The translations under genes and the position numbers were made by a program. 5,756 bases of DNA from Bacteroidota bacterium (GTDB lineage Bacteria; Bacteroidota; Bacteroidia; NS11-12g; UBA9320), in the NCBI GenBank assembly GCA_003484585.1, contig DNBZ01000190.1, positions 1 to 5,756 of the forward strand, in the 5' to 3' direction. Below are positions 1 to 5,734 of this stretch, piece after piece. The notes below the pieces were generated by a model. It did no database searches, had not been told where the DNA came from, and saw nothing but the letters and a program-made list of their open reading frames with translations. Positions within the stretch are counted from its first letter, which is position 1. The number at the start of each line of letters is the position of its first letter.

Positions 1-1
1 T

Positions 2-412
2 CCGCCTACTCCTGAACAACTACTACAGACGGAATTTGATGATCTTAGAGCTGCAAGTCTAAGTAAGCAAAAAGGCACTTATATGCAGAACATTGCCTCT
101 TTCTGGATTGAACACAAGCTACATAATCAAGATTGGAACGAATTGTCAGATCAAGAAATCCTCGATCTCCTCACTCAGATTAAAGGTGTTGGAGAGTGGA
201 CGGTACAAATGATTCTCATGTTCTCTTTAGAAAGGGAAGATATACTACCAGTAGGTGATCTTGTTATTCAACAGTCGATGGTCAAACATTATGGTATAAA
301 AGCTGAAAAGAAAAAAGAATTATATGCCAAAATGTATGTTGCAGCTGAACCGTGGATACCTTACAGAACAATTGCCTGTCGGTACCTATGGCGAGCCAAG
401 GATTTGGACTAA
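2..412 (+). CDS. DNA-3-methyladenine glycosylase, AlkA-type (C-terminal part, cut by window start)
   Basis: This is a base-excision repair enzyme that removes alkylated bases such as 3-methyladenine from DNA. The frame is open from base 2, and 136 residues are visible before TAA at 410-412; the N-terminal part lies outside the window. The visible part carries the helix-hairpin-helix/GPD core. The segment LSKQKGTYMQNIA (residues 20-32 of the visible part) is the usual 'S..K..Y...lA' entry. The hairpin IKGVGEWTVQ spans residues 60-69. The loop ILPVGDLVIQ follows, with Asp86 in the position of the catalytic aspartate. The C-terminal WIPYRTIACRYLWR matches the family's conserved 'W.PyR..A..YLW' end. 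An internal ATG at 83 is not the start, because homology continues upstream of it. The fold and family are clear; the exact substrate range is inferred. It could equally be named AlkA or DNA-3-methyladenine glycosylase II. Confidence 0.9.
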   Translation, partial: PPTPEQLLQTEFDDLRAASLSKQKGTYMQNIASFWIEHKLHNQDWNELSDQEILDLLTQIKGVGEWTVQMILMFSLEREDILPVGDLVIQQSMVKHYGIKAEKKKELYAKMYVAAEPWIPYRTIACRYLWRAKDLD

Positions 413-417
413 CTTTG
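388..417 (+). promoter_or_regulatory. Candidate Bacteroidota-type promoter for the M16 gene
   Basis: TAACTTTG at 410-417 is an exact match to the Bacteroidota -7 element TAnnTTTG. It overlaps the stop codon of the glycosylase gene. Nineteen bases upstream, ATG at 388-390 matches the -33 TTG at two of three positions. Transcription would start near 424, about 40 bases before the TTG start of the M16 gene. A second, weaker -7-like box (TATATTTA) lies at 421-428. The motif is short and the DNA AT-rich, so chance is a real alternative. Confidence 0.4.
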
Positions 418-462
418 TGGTATATTTATAAGCTCATCAATTTTAAACTAAGATAATGCGAA

Positions 463-1746
463 TTGACATTGTTAGATAGATCGATAGCACCACAGATACA
501 TAATATTGCTTCTTTACAATTTCCCTCTGTAGAAAGATATCTACTAGATAATGGTATAGAAGTTGTCGAAGTAAACCAAGGAACACAAGACATCGTACAT
601 ATAGAAGTAATCTATGATGCAGGTCGACCTGTGGAAGACAAGCAATTAGCTTCTCGTATCACTGCTGCTATCCAAAAAGAAGGGACCAAAAGTTTCAGCT
701 CTGAGGCGTTAGCTGAAAAAGTTGATTACTATGGATCTAGTATCAATAGTGGATCCAATCTAGATTATAGTTACTTCTCTGTTTTTGTTCTTAGTAAGTT
801 TTTTAATGAGGTAATGCCTTTGTTCGCAGAAGTATTACAAGAGCCTACGTTTCCAGAAGGTGAATTAAAAACTCACAGAGAGATCACTCTAGAAAAACTC
901 AAGTCCAATATGGCAAAGAGTGATCTGGTCTCATACCGTAAGATTACCGAAGAAATGTATGGTTCAGAACATGCATATGGATATAATAGTAGCGAAGAAA
1001 ACATCTTAGCGATTCAAAGGTCTGACCTCATTCATCACTTCACTAATTATCAATCGAGTGATAGATGTACGATCATAGTGAGCGGAAAAATAAATGAAAA
1101 CGTACGATCAATAATCAACGCGAACTTAGGCCAGGTAAAAACTACATCAAGTAACAAACAATTCCAACCACCTACGATACCAGTACACCAAGCACATCAC
1201 AAAATTCATAGCTCACAACAGCATCAGACTGCGATAAAAATAGGTCGCAAAATGTTTAATAGAAGCAATAAAGATTTTGCTCCCATGTTTATGCTAAATA
1301 CTGTATTAGGCGGATATTTTGGATCTAGACTAATGGAGAGTATTAGAGAAAATCTAGGTTATACTTACAATATTTATTCTTCGTTGGAACCTCTAGTGTA
1401 TGATGGTTATTTTACCCTAAACACTGAAGTAAGTAACGAACTAGTCGATCCTACTGTCGCAGAAATTTATAATCAGATCTCTATCTTACAAAACGAAAAA
1501 ATATCAGCTCGAGAACTCGATATGGTACGCAACTATATCATGGGGAATTTTCTCAATATGATAGATGGACCATTTAGAGTAGCTAATGTTATGAAGACTC
1601 TAAGCGTAAGTAAAATGGAAGTCGAAGAATACGAAGTTATTGTTGATCAAATATACAATTGCACCACAACACAAATACAAGACATGGCTCAGAAATATCT
1701 TCAAAGAAAAGATATGATAGAGGTAATGGTAGGAAGTAATTTTTAA
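463..1746 (+). CDS. M16-family peptidase homologue, non-catalytic (lacks HXXEH)
   Basis: This is an insulinase/pitrilysin-family (M16) protein of 427 residues, the usual size of an M16B subunit with two halves. The N-terminal half (about 20-170) opens with the typical 'LDNGIEVVEVNQGTQD' strand and then AGRPVEDK. Where active members have the zinc motif HXXEH before 'KGT', this protein has RITAAIQKEGT (65-75), so both zinc histidines and the catalytic glutamate are replaced. The C-terminal half (about 175-420) keeps GGYFGSRLMESIRENLGYTY (283-302), including the Arg295/Tyr302 pair that the inactive subunit of heterodimeric M16B proteases supplies to substrate binding. I infer the non-catalytic partner of an M16 heterodimer. 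No active partner is adjacent. There is no signal peptide, so it is probably cytoplasmic. The frame is closed by TAA at 454-456, and the first in-frame ATG is at residue 118. The start must therefore be TTG at 463 or TTG at 469; the second would give MLDRSIAP, which suits the family style. Confidence 0.85.
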   Translation: MTLLDRSIAPQIHNIASLQFPSVERYLLDNGIEVVEVNQGTQDIVHIEVIYDAGRPVEDKQLASRITAAIQKEGTKSFSSEALAEKVDYYGSSINSGSNLDYSYFSVFVLSKFFNEVMPLFAEVLQEPTFPEGELKTHREITLEKLKSNMAKSDLVSYRKITEEMYGSEHAYGYNSSEENILAIQRSDLIHHFTNYQSSDRCTIIVSGKINENVRSIINANLGQVKTTSSNKQFQPPTIPVHQAHHKIHSSQQHQTAIKIGRKMFNRSNKDFAPMFMLNTVLGGYFGSRLMESIRENLGYTYNIYSSLEPLVYDGYFTLNTEVSNELVDPTVAEIYNQISILQNEKISARELDMVRNYIMGNFLNMIDGPFRVANVMKTLSVSKMEVEEYEVIVDQIYNCTTTQIQDMAQKYLQRKDMIEVMVGSNF

Positions 1747-1825
1747 TGCCCTTGAATAATATAATTTTTTTAGAAAGGTCTATTTGGAAGATTAAAGAGA
1801 CGATTTGTAATCAAAAAAAAGAATT

Positions 1826-2839
1826 TTACTCCGCTCTATCACTAATATACGCTCTGAGATCTGCCAACTGTTGATCGCTCATTTTTTCACTAGTATACTG
1901 CGGCATATAAGATCTTTTACCCGACTTAGAGGGTACTCCCCATCTAATTACTTGGTATATAGATTTTCTACTATAGCCATCAGCTTTTCGATTAAGATAC
2001 CTATGTGTGATTGCATGATCATCCATCTGAAAAAAAGAGTACTTACCCTTTTCGTGACAATGAAGACAACTGTTTCTGTATACAAGCATTCCCATTTTTG
2101 AATCCCCTTCGTGCATAGTTCCTGCTTTTCGATCAGCAGGCGGAGGTACAAATGTCGCCGGTGAACCTCGCAAATATTTTTGGTTAATTATTAACTGTGC
2201 TACTTGCTTCTCTCCGTTTCCTGATAAAACGTCTTCGATTATAGCCTTCTCTGTTGCTGCCAAATCAAGGTCTTTCATCTGTAACTCTTTCGTCCACATA
2301 TAAGCAAGTATAGATTCTAATTCCCAATCATCTAATGATCTTCCCTGTGCACATTCTACTGCACAGAGTTGTATGGCTCCACGCAAATCATTGCGAGCGG
2401 CATCTACTAAATCACCATACTTTTTATAATAATCTCCGTTGTAATACGTGTCTCTATTTACTGCACCATACAAAGTAGTTGCTTGTAGAAATGGCATATC
2501 TCTATCGGAAACATAAGACAGTCTTGCTTCTGGATCACTTACGGTAAGATCTGGATCTTCGCGTTGCGTATTATGGCATGATGTGCAGACAAAGTGCTTA
2601 CTCTGTTGACCTGTATTTCCTCCACCAGGCTTTGGTGCAAATCCATTTTCTACAATAGACCTACCTGCTTCTGCAGATACACCAGAAATAGACATATTAG
2701 GACGCTTTGCACTATAGTCTACTCCAAGCTCCTCAAGAACTTCTATTACCGACTTGTCCGTGATCTTATCTACTGACTTATATGTCCATGCCACTACTAA
2801 GATAGTCCCTATAAATGCTAAAGCTACTTTATATATCAT
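1826..2839 (-). CDS. Membrane-anchored dihaem cytochrome c
   Basis: This is a predicted periplasm-facing c-type cytochrome of 337 residues with two haem-attachment sites. I start it at ATG 2839, which gives MIYKVALAFIGTILVVAWTY, a good uncleaved signal anchor (about residues 4-19). A TTG at 2869 would add ten polar residues. Haem 1 is CTSCH (85-89) and haem 2 is CLHCH (258-262); Met312 in YMPQYT is the likely distal ligand of haem 2. Between them lies a conserved-looking middle domain, TTLYGAVNRDTYYNGDYYKKYG, then AIQLCAVECAQGR (Cys159, Cys163), then a helix ending LAYMWTKEL. The C-terminal domain ends with the class I pattern 'MS..ql.dl.aYi'. The middle CX3C without histidine recalls the region of SoxA/TsdA-type dihaem cytochromes that supplies a cysteine haem ligand; this is inference. 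It is the last gene of a minus-strand cluster, 122 bases after the barrel gene, and converges on the M16 gene with 79 bases between stop codons. The electron donor and acceptor are unknown. Confidence 0.85.
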   Translation of the reverse strand: MIYKVALAFIGTILVVAWTYKSVDKITDKSVIEVLEELGVDYSAKRPNMSISGVSAEAGRSIVENGFAPKPGGGNTGQQSKHFVCTSCHNTQREDPDLTVSDPEARLSYVSDRDMPFLQATTLYGAVNRDTYYNGDYYKKYGDLVDAARNDLRGAIQLCAVECAQGRSLDDWELESILAYMWTKELQMKDLDLAATEKAIIEDVLSGNGEKQVAQLIINQKYLRGSPATFVPPPADRKAGTMHEGDSKMGMLVYRNSCLHCHEKGKYSFFQMDDHAITHRYLNRKADGYSRKSIYQVIRWGVPSKSGKRSYMPQYTSEKMSDQQLADLRAYISDRAE

Positions 2840-2961
2840 GTTATTTTTTGACTTATTTCCAAAGGCCAAAAGCGTAAGTCAGCCTTTTTTAATTCTTACA
2901 AAATGATTTTTAAACCATTATTAATTATATAGTTTAATAGTAATTCTTAAATCACTTCACT

Positions 2962-3828
2962 CTACAATTTAAATAATCTAGCAATCGTAAAGCCGAATCG
3001 ATATTCACCATCTAACCAATTGGTCCGAGTATATGGTAGGTAATCTGTCTCGTTGATACCTTCTGCATTTGTTAAGTTTATGAGAAATACATGTCCTCCA
3101 CCTGTCTCCCACTCTAGTCCAATTCCTACAATTGGATAATATCCATTTTCTATGGTGCGTAGTTCAGATATTGGATAATTAAAATCTAAAACAACTCCTA
3201 GTGCCTTAGTGAAATTAATTCTACTAGATAGAGATATACTTACCAGATCATTTACATCATTAAATGGGACAATATTTCTATATGTCCATCCACCTCCACC
3301 TTGTATTGAAAAATATGGAGAAAATTTCTTGGCAAAAAGTACTTGAAGGTGATATGACAACCTATGTGCACCTTTGTCAAACGAACTTAAGGATCCTTGT
3401 GTAGGCGTCTTAGCTTGTGTGCTTACTGTACCCGCTGCCAATACCGTTATGCTAAATGGTTTATTCCCCCCCTCTTCTTGCTGCATAAGGCGAAATTTAG
3501 TGAACGTATTAACGTTCTGTCTTAGTGGCCCAGCACCCTTTGCACGATTAATCCCAACCATCCATTCATCTGTCAACCCATAGTCGAATCCTATTGCTAC
3601 ATCAGCAGCATTCTCTAAACCGTAGAGAGTCTTCCATCCTCCGCTTTCACCGGCAATGTCTCCAAATCTATGTCCTACCCTGAAATCCATCATTCCAGCC
3701 TTGAGGGTCTCTATACTATGAGTATTGACTATACGTGTGTCCTTAAAGGTTTGATAGACAACTTCTTGAGCGAATAGACCTAATGTAAGACAAGTAAAGA
3801 AGAAGACAAGTATAAGTGATCGTTGCAT
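2962..3828 (-). CDS. DUF5777-like outer-membrane beta-barrel protein
   Basis: This 288-residue protein has a clear Sec signal peptide, MQRSLILVFFFTCLTLGLFA, with probable cleavage before Gln21. The mature N-terminus carries the pattern I associate with DUF5777 barrels: RIVNTHSIETLKAGMMDFRVGHRFGDIAG (about 32-60), then a glycine- and aromatic-rich series of alternating strands such as VAIGFDYGLTDEWMVGINRA (77-96). Repeated amphipathic strands continue to the end, closing with YRFGFTIARLFKL, which looks like a beta-signal, although the last residue is Leu rather than the more common Phe. It should sit in the outer membrane. ATG 3828 is the natural start. It begins 47 bases after the stop of the CX4CH lipoprotein gene, and I saw no promoter box in that gap, so the two are probably co-transcribed. 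No enzymatic motif is visible. The biochemical role of the family is not known to me; position between two cytochrome genes suggests a link to envelope redox chemistry. Confidence 0.8.
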   Translation of the reverse strand: MQRSLILVFFFTCLTLGLFAQEVVYQTFKDTRIVNTHSIETLKAGMMDFRVGHRFGDIAGESGGWKTLYGLENAADVAIGFDYGLTDEWMVGINRAKGAGPLRQNVNTFTKFRLMQQEEGGNKPFSITVLAAGTVSTQAKTPTQGSLSSFDKGAHRLSYHLQVLFAKKFSPYFSIQGGGGWTYRNIVPFNDVNDLVSISLSSRINFTKALGVVLDFNYPISELRTIENGYYPIVGIGLEWETGGGHVFLINLTNAEGINETDYLPYTRTNWLDGEYRFGFTIARLFKL

Positions 3829-3875
3829 ATTAGTTTCTATTTTGGAAAGTGTTTTGTGGAAAACTAATTATTAAA

Positions 3876-4238
3876 CTAAAACTCACTGAAGCCGTTTTGC
3901 TCCCAGCATTTAAGTAAATTTATCTCTTCTTCCGACAGAGAAGTAGCCCCAGCTGCATATGATGGCGGCATATCCCTAGAAATAAATACTCTCGACGAAA
4001 ATGCCCCACTAAAGAGATAGGTTTCAATACCAGCAAAATTATTGTAATTATCAAGACTACCTAAACCATTGTGGCATTCTGTATATCCACATGATGCAGA
4101 AATAACACCTCTGACATCATCATACACTACAGGTTCTTCACATATTAGTGATTCTGTATCCAACTGATCTTTACTGCATGAAACGATCAGAATAGTCGCC
4201 ATGATGAGTAACAATATATATTTTATCTTTATAATCAT
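3876..4238 (-). CDS. Small cytochrome-like lipoprotein with CX4CH motif
   Basis: This predicted lipoprotein has 120 residues from ATG 4238. A GTG at 4247 would add three residues, and a TAA lies just upstream of it. The N-terminus MIIKIKYILLLIMATILIVSC is a type II signal peptide with a lipobox ending at Cys21, so it should be membrane-tethered. The mature part has one compact domain: VRGVISASCGYTECHNGLGSL with Cys50, Cys55 and His56 spaced CX4CH, a central tyrosine/phenylalanine segment, SRDMPPS with Met90 as a candidate distal haem ligand, and SEEEINLLKCWEQNGF. This matches the Bacteroidota/Planctomycete cytochrome-like pattern 'I...C...gCH......MPp....ls..e...l..W...G'. The spacing is wider than the standard CXXCH, so covalent haem is likely but not proven; an additional Cys33 and Cys111 are present and could form a disulfide. 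It leads the minus-strand cluster, 47 bases ahead of the barrel gene, and diverges from the bacilliredoxin gene. Confidence 0.75.
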   Translation of the reverse strand: MIIKIKYILLLIMATILIVSCSKDQLDTESLICEEPVVYDDVRGVISASCGYTECHNGLGSLDNYNNFAGIETYLFSGAFSSRVFISRDMPPSYAAGATSLSEEEINLLKCWEQNGFSEF

Positions 4239-4260
4239 AAATGCCACTTTTTAATAAGTT

Positions 4261-4294
4261 ATCGATTTAGTATTAAACGATTTTGATCAATACT
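4261..4294. promoter_or_regulatory. Inverted repeats in the divergent intergenic region (candidate operator or leader structure)
   Basis: The gap between the divergent lipoprotein and bacilliredoxin genes holds two overlapping inverted repeats. The first is ATCG-A-TTTA, loop GTAT, TAAA-CGAT (4261-4281): eight pairs with one bulged A. The second pairs AGTATT (4269-4274) with AATACT (4289-4294). They lie 23-56 bases upstream of the lipoprotein ATG. On the minus strand TAACTTTG (4379-4372) matches the Bacteroidota -7 box, but the only TTG upstream is 14 bases away, too close for the usual spacing. The DNA is very AT-rich, so these repeats may be chance. Confidence 0.25.
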
Positions 4295-4400
4295 TTGTTA
4301 AACTTAATGAATAGTTAAGAACCTATTAAAACTTTTTAAGAGTCATAATAGCCAATAGTACTTGTTAAAGACAAAGTTAAACATTACAAAATACAATTAT

Positions 4401-4817
4401 ATGTATCCTGCAGAATTAGTTAAACCAATGTCCCAAGATCTAACAGAATTTGGATTTACAGGCCTAGAAACATCGGAGGCAGTAGTAACTGCTTTAGACC
4501 AACCAGAAGGGACTACACTTTTAGTAGTAAACTCCGTCTGTGGTTGCGCTGCTGCCAATGCAAGGCCAGCAGCAAAGATGTCTATCCAAGGAGAAAATAA
4601 ACCAACAAACTGCTACACAGTATTTGCTGGCGTAAACAAAGAGGCTACGGAGAAAGCTAGAGAATTTTTGCTTCCTTACCCTCCCTCATCCCCTGCGATT
4701 GCTTTATTTAAAAATGGTAAACTTGTGCATATGATCGAGCGTCACCATATAGAGGGAAGGTCGGCACAAGCTATCGCTGAAAACCTTACAAAGGCATATG
4801 ATGCTTATTGTAAATAA
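4401..4817 (+). CDS. BrxA/BrxB-family bacilliredoxin (DUF1094, YphP/YqiW-like)
   Basis: This is a thioredoxin-fold protein of 138 residues that, in the characterised Bacillus family, removes bacillithiol from S-bacillithiolated proteins. The diagnostic stretch is LLVVNSVCGCAAANARPAA (40-58), with the CGC active site at Cys47-Gly48-Cys49. It is followed by TVFAGVNKEAT (73-83), the cis-proline loop PPSSPAIALF (94-103), and ERHHIEGRS (113-121), which corresponds to the family's 'HRHEIEG'. The conserved C-terminal cysteine is Cys137. I chose ATG 4401 because MYPAELVKPM is the expected family N-terminus; a TTG at 4362 would add 13 residues rich in Lys and Asn with no family match. It is a cytoplasmic single gene, bounded by a divergent gene upstream and a strong terminator downstream. 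Whether this organism uses bacillithiol or another thiol is not shown here. Family assignment is very secure. Confidence 0.95.
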   Translation: MYPAELVKPMSQDLTEFGFTGLETSEAVVTALDQPEGTTLLVVNSVCGCAAANARPAAKMSIQGENKPTNCYTVFAGVNKEATEKAREFLLPYPPSSPAIALFKNGKLVHMIERHHIEGRSAQAIAENLTKAYDAYCK

Positions 4818-4859
4818 GGTTGGTATTTTACAATTTGGTTTTAAAAACAAACTAAACCC

Positions 4860-4899
4860 AAAAGACTGATCGTTGCTTCATGTAGTGATCAGTCTTTTT
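4860..4899 (+). terminator. Rho-independent terminator of the bacilliredoxin gene
   Basis: AAAAGACTGATC (4860-4871) pairs perfectly with GATCAGTCTTTT (4887-4898), a 12-base-pair stem followed by a short T run. Inside it, GTTGC and GTAGT can extend the stem by five more pairs, three of them G-U, closing on the loop TTCAT. It begins 42 bases after the bacilliredoxin stop. The A-rich left arm means it could work on the other strand too, but no minus-strand gene needs it. It separates the bacilliredoxin from the next gene. Confidence 0.85.
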
Positions 4900-4966
4900 A
4901 TTTCTTGTATAGGTTCGACGTATGTAAAACTTATAACATTTACACTTCAGAATAGACATAAAGAAT

Positions 4967-5545
4967 ATGCTGAAAACTAAAATTATAGCTGCGGATCTGC
5001 GAAACCTTACGGATGCAAGATATTTTGCAGCATGGCTTGTGGATTATATGTCCTTCAACTTATCTGAAGAATCTGCCAATCTATCCAAAATTAAAGAAAT
5101 TATGGATTGGGTAGAAGGTCCAATATTCTCAGCGCAATACACAGGTTTAGAAGATCTTCAAAGTATAGAAGCACAGCTAGAAGCCCTCTCGATAAATCAT
5201 CTCATATTAGGACCATTTGCCAATGAAAATATCATCAACAGTGAATGGCAAGTAACCAAAACCATCTTATTAGACGATGACATTGTAGAACTTGCCTCCG
5301 ATCGTACTTACATTGCTCAATCTACTGTGACTTTTAGTGAGTTTTCCCAAGATAAGTTGAATACACTTAAAAAACTATGCAACTCTCATAGCATCTATCT
5401 TGACTGTGGCTTCTCGTCAGCCGACATACACAGTATTCTCGATATAGGCATAACGGGTCTTGTACTCAGAGGAAGTGAAGAGGAAAAAGTGGGTGTAAAA
5501 AGCTACGAGGATCTAGATGAAATACTAGAAGCTTTAGAAGATTAG
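4967..5545 (+). CDS. Degenerate TrpF-like (phosphoribosylanthranilate isomerase-fold) protein
   Basis: This 192-residue protein resembles phosphoribosylanthranilate isomerase (TrpF) in overall layout but lacks its catalytic residues. The N-terminus MLKTKIIAADLRNLTDARYFAAWLVDYMSFN lines up with the TrpF start 'KICGITNLEDA....GAD..GF.F', with Ile7 where TrpF has its catalytic cysteine. INHLILG (76-82) matches the 'vQLHG' strand. The TrpF strand with the catalytic aspartate and GGSG loop is not recognisable; the region near 114-125 reads TYIAQSTVTFSE. The C-terminal part, YLDCGFSSADIHSILDIGITGLVLRGSEEEKVGVKSYEDLDEILEALE, follows 'l.GGL.peNV..ai.....avDvsSGVE...G.KD...i..f' closely. I infer a TIM-barrel paralogue that no longer performs the tryptophan-pathway step; its role is unknown. 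It is cytoplasmic and acidic, stands alone after a terminator with no trp genes nearby, and starts at ATG 4967 without an evident ribosome-binding site. Confidence 0.6.
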   Translation: MLKTKIIAADLRNLTDARYFAAWLVDYMSFNLSEESANLSKIKEIMDWVEGPIFSAQYTGLEDLQSIEAQLEALSINHLILGPFANENIINSEWQVTKTILLDDDIVELASDRTYIAQSTVTFSEFSQDKLNTLKKLCNSHSIYLDCGFSSADIHSILDIGITGLVLRGSEEEKVGVKSYEDLDEILEALED

Positions 5546-5663
5546 CAATTCTACTATTTATGCATAAAGCATTGAATATCAATTATCTTTCAAGGCACAT
5601 ATAATGTAAAATCATGTAACCCTTTCTAATGTTCGTCCTTGAACACAAAAAAATCACTATTAT

Positions 5664-5693
5664 TTGTATTCAGATGAAACATTTATATATTTG
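5664..5693 (+). promoter_or_regulatory. Bacteroidota housekeeping promoter upstream of the tRNA gene
   Basis: TTG (5664-5666), a spacer of exactly 19 bases, and TATATTTG (5686-5693) match the Bacteroidota sigma-A consensus TTG/TAnnTTTG in full. Transcription would start around 5698-5700, about 35 bases before the tRNA. This is the best promoter in the window and supports the phylum assignment. Confidence 0.75.
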
Positions 5694-5705
5694 CACACGC
5701 TAAAT

Positions 5706-5723
5706 AAGAATGGCCGCATTCTT
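5706..5723 (+). other. Hairpin in the tRNA 5' leader
   Basis: AAGAATG (5706-5712), loop GCCG, CATTCTT (5717-5723) form a seven-pair stem-loop between the predicted transcription start and the tRNA 5' end. It has no T run, so it is not a classical terminator. It would be removed with the leader by RNase P. It may protect or pace leader processing, or be incidental. Confidence 0.4.
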
Positions 5724-5734
5724 TAGTAAAAGTA

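Noticed and set aside
1747..1825. Possible terminator in the convergent gap between the M16 gene and the dihaem cytochrome gene
   Set aside because: There are A and T runs and a weak stem (GTCT-TTT with AAA-AGAC, one mismatch), but no stable stem sits directly before a T run on either strand.
2840..2869. TTG start giving a ten-residue longer dihaem cytochrome
   Set aside because: The ATG at 2839 places a basic residue and hydrophobic anchor at the N-terminus; the extension is polar and adds nothing recognisable. It cannot be fully excluded.
2899..2906. Minus-strand -7-like box TCATTTTG before the dihaem cytochrome gene
   Set aside because: It has one mismatch to TAnnTTTG and no TTG at the expected upstream distance.
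2890..2949. Nine-base direct repeat TAATTCTTA at 2890-2898 and 2941-2949 upstream of the dihaem cytochrome
   Set aside because: Too short and AT-rich to separate from chance; it does not overlap a promoter motif that I can support.
4362..4400. TTG-initiated 13-residue extension of the bacilliredoxin
   Set aside because: The family N-terminus begins at the ATG at 4401 (MYPAELV); the extension is AT-rich leader with no family match.
5557..5568. Perfect 12-base palindrome TTTATGCATAAA after the TrpF-like gene
   Set aside because: It has no loop and no following T run, so it is not a terminator; as a binding site it is isolated and AT-rich.
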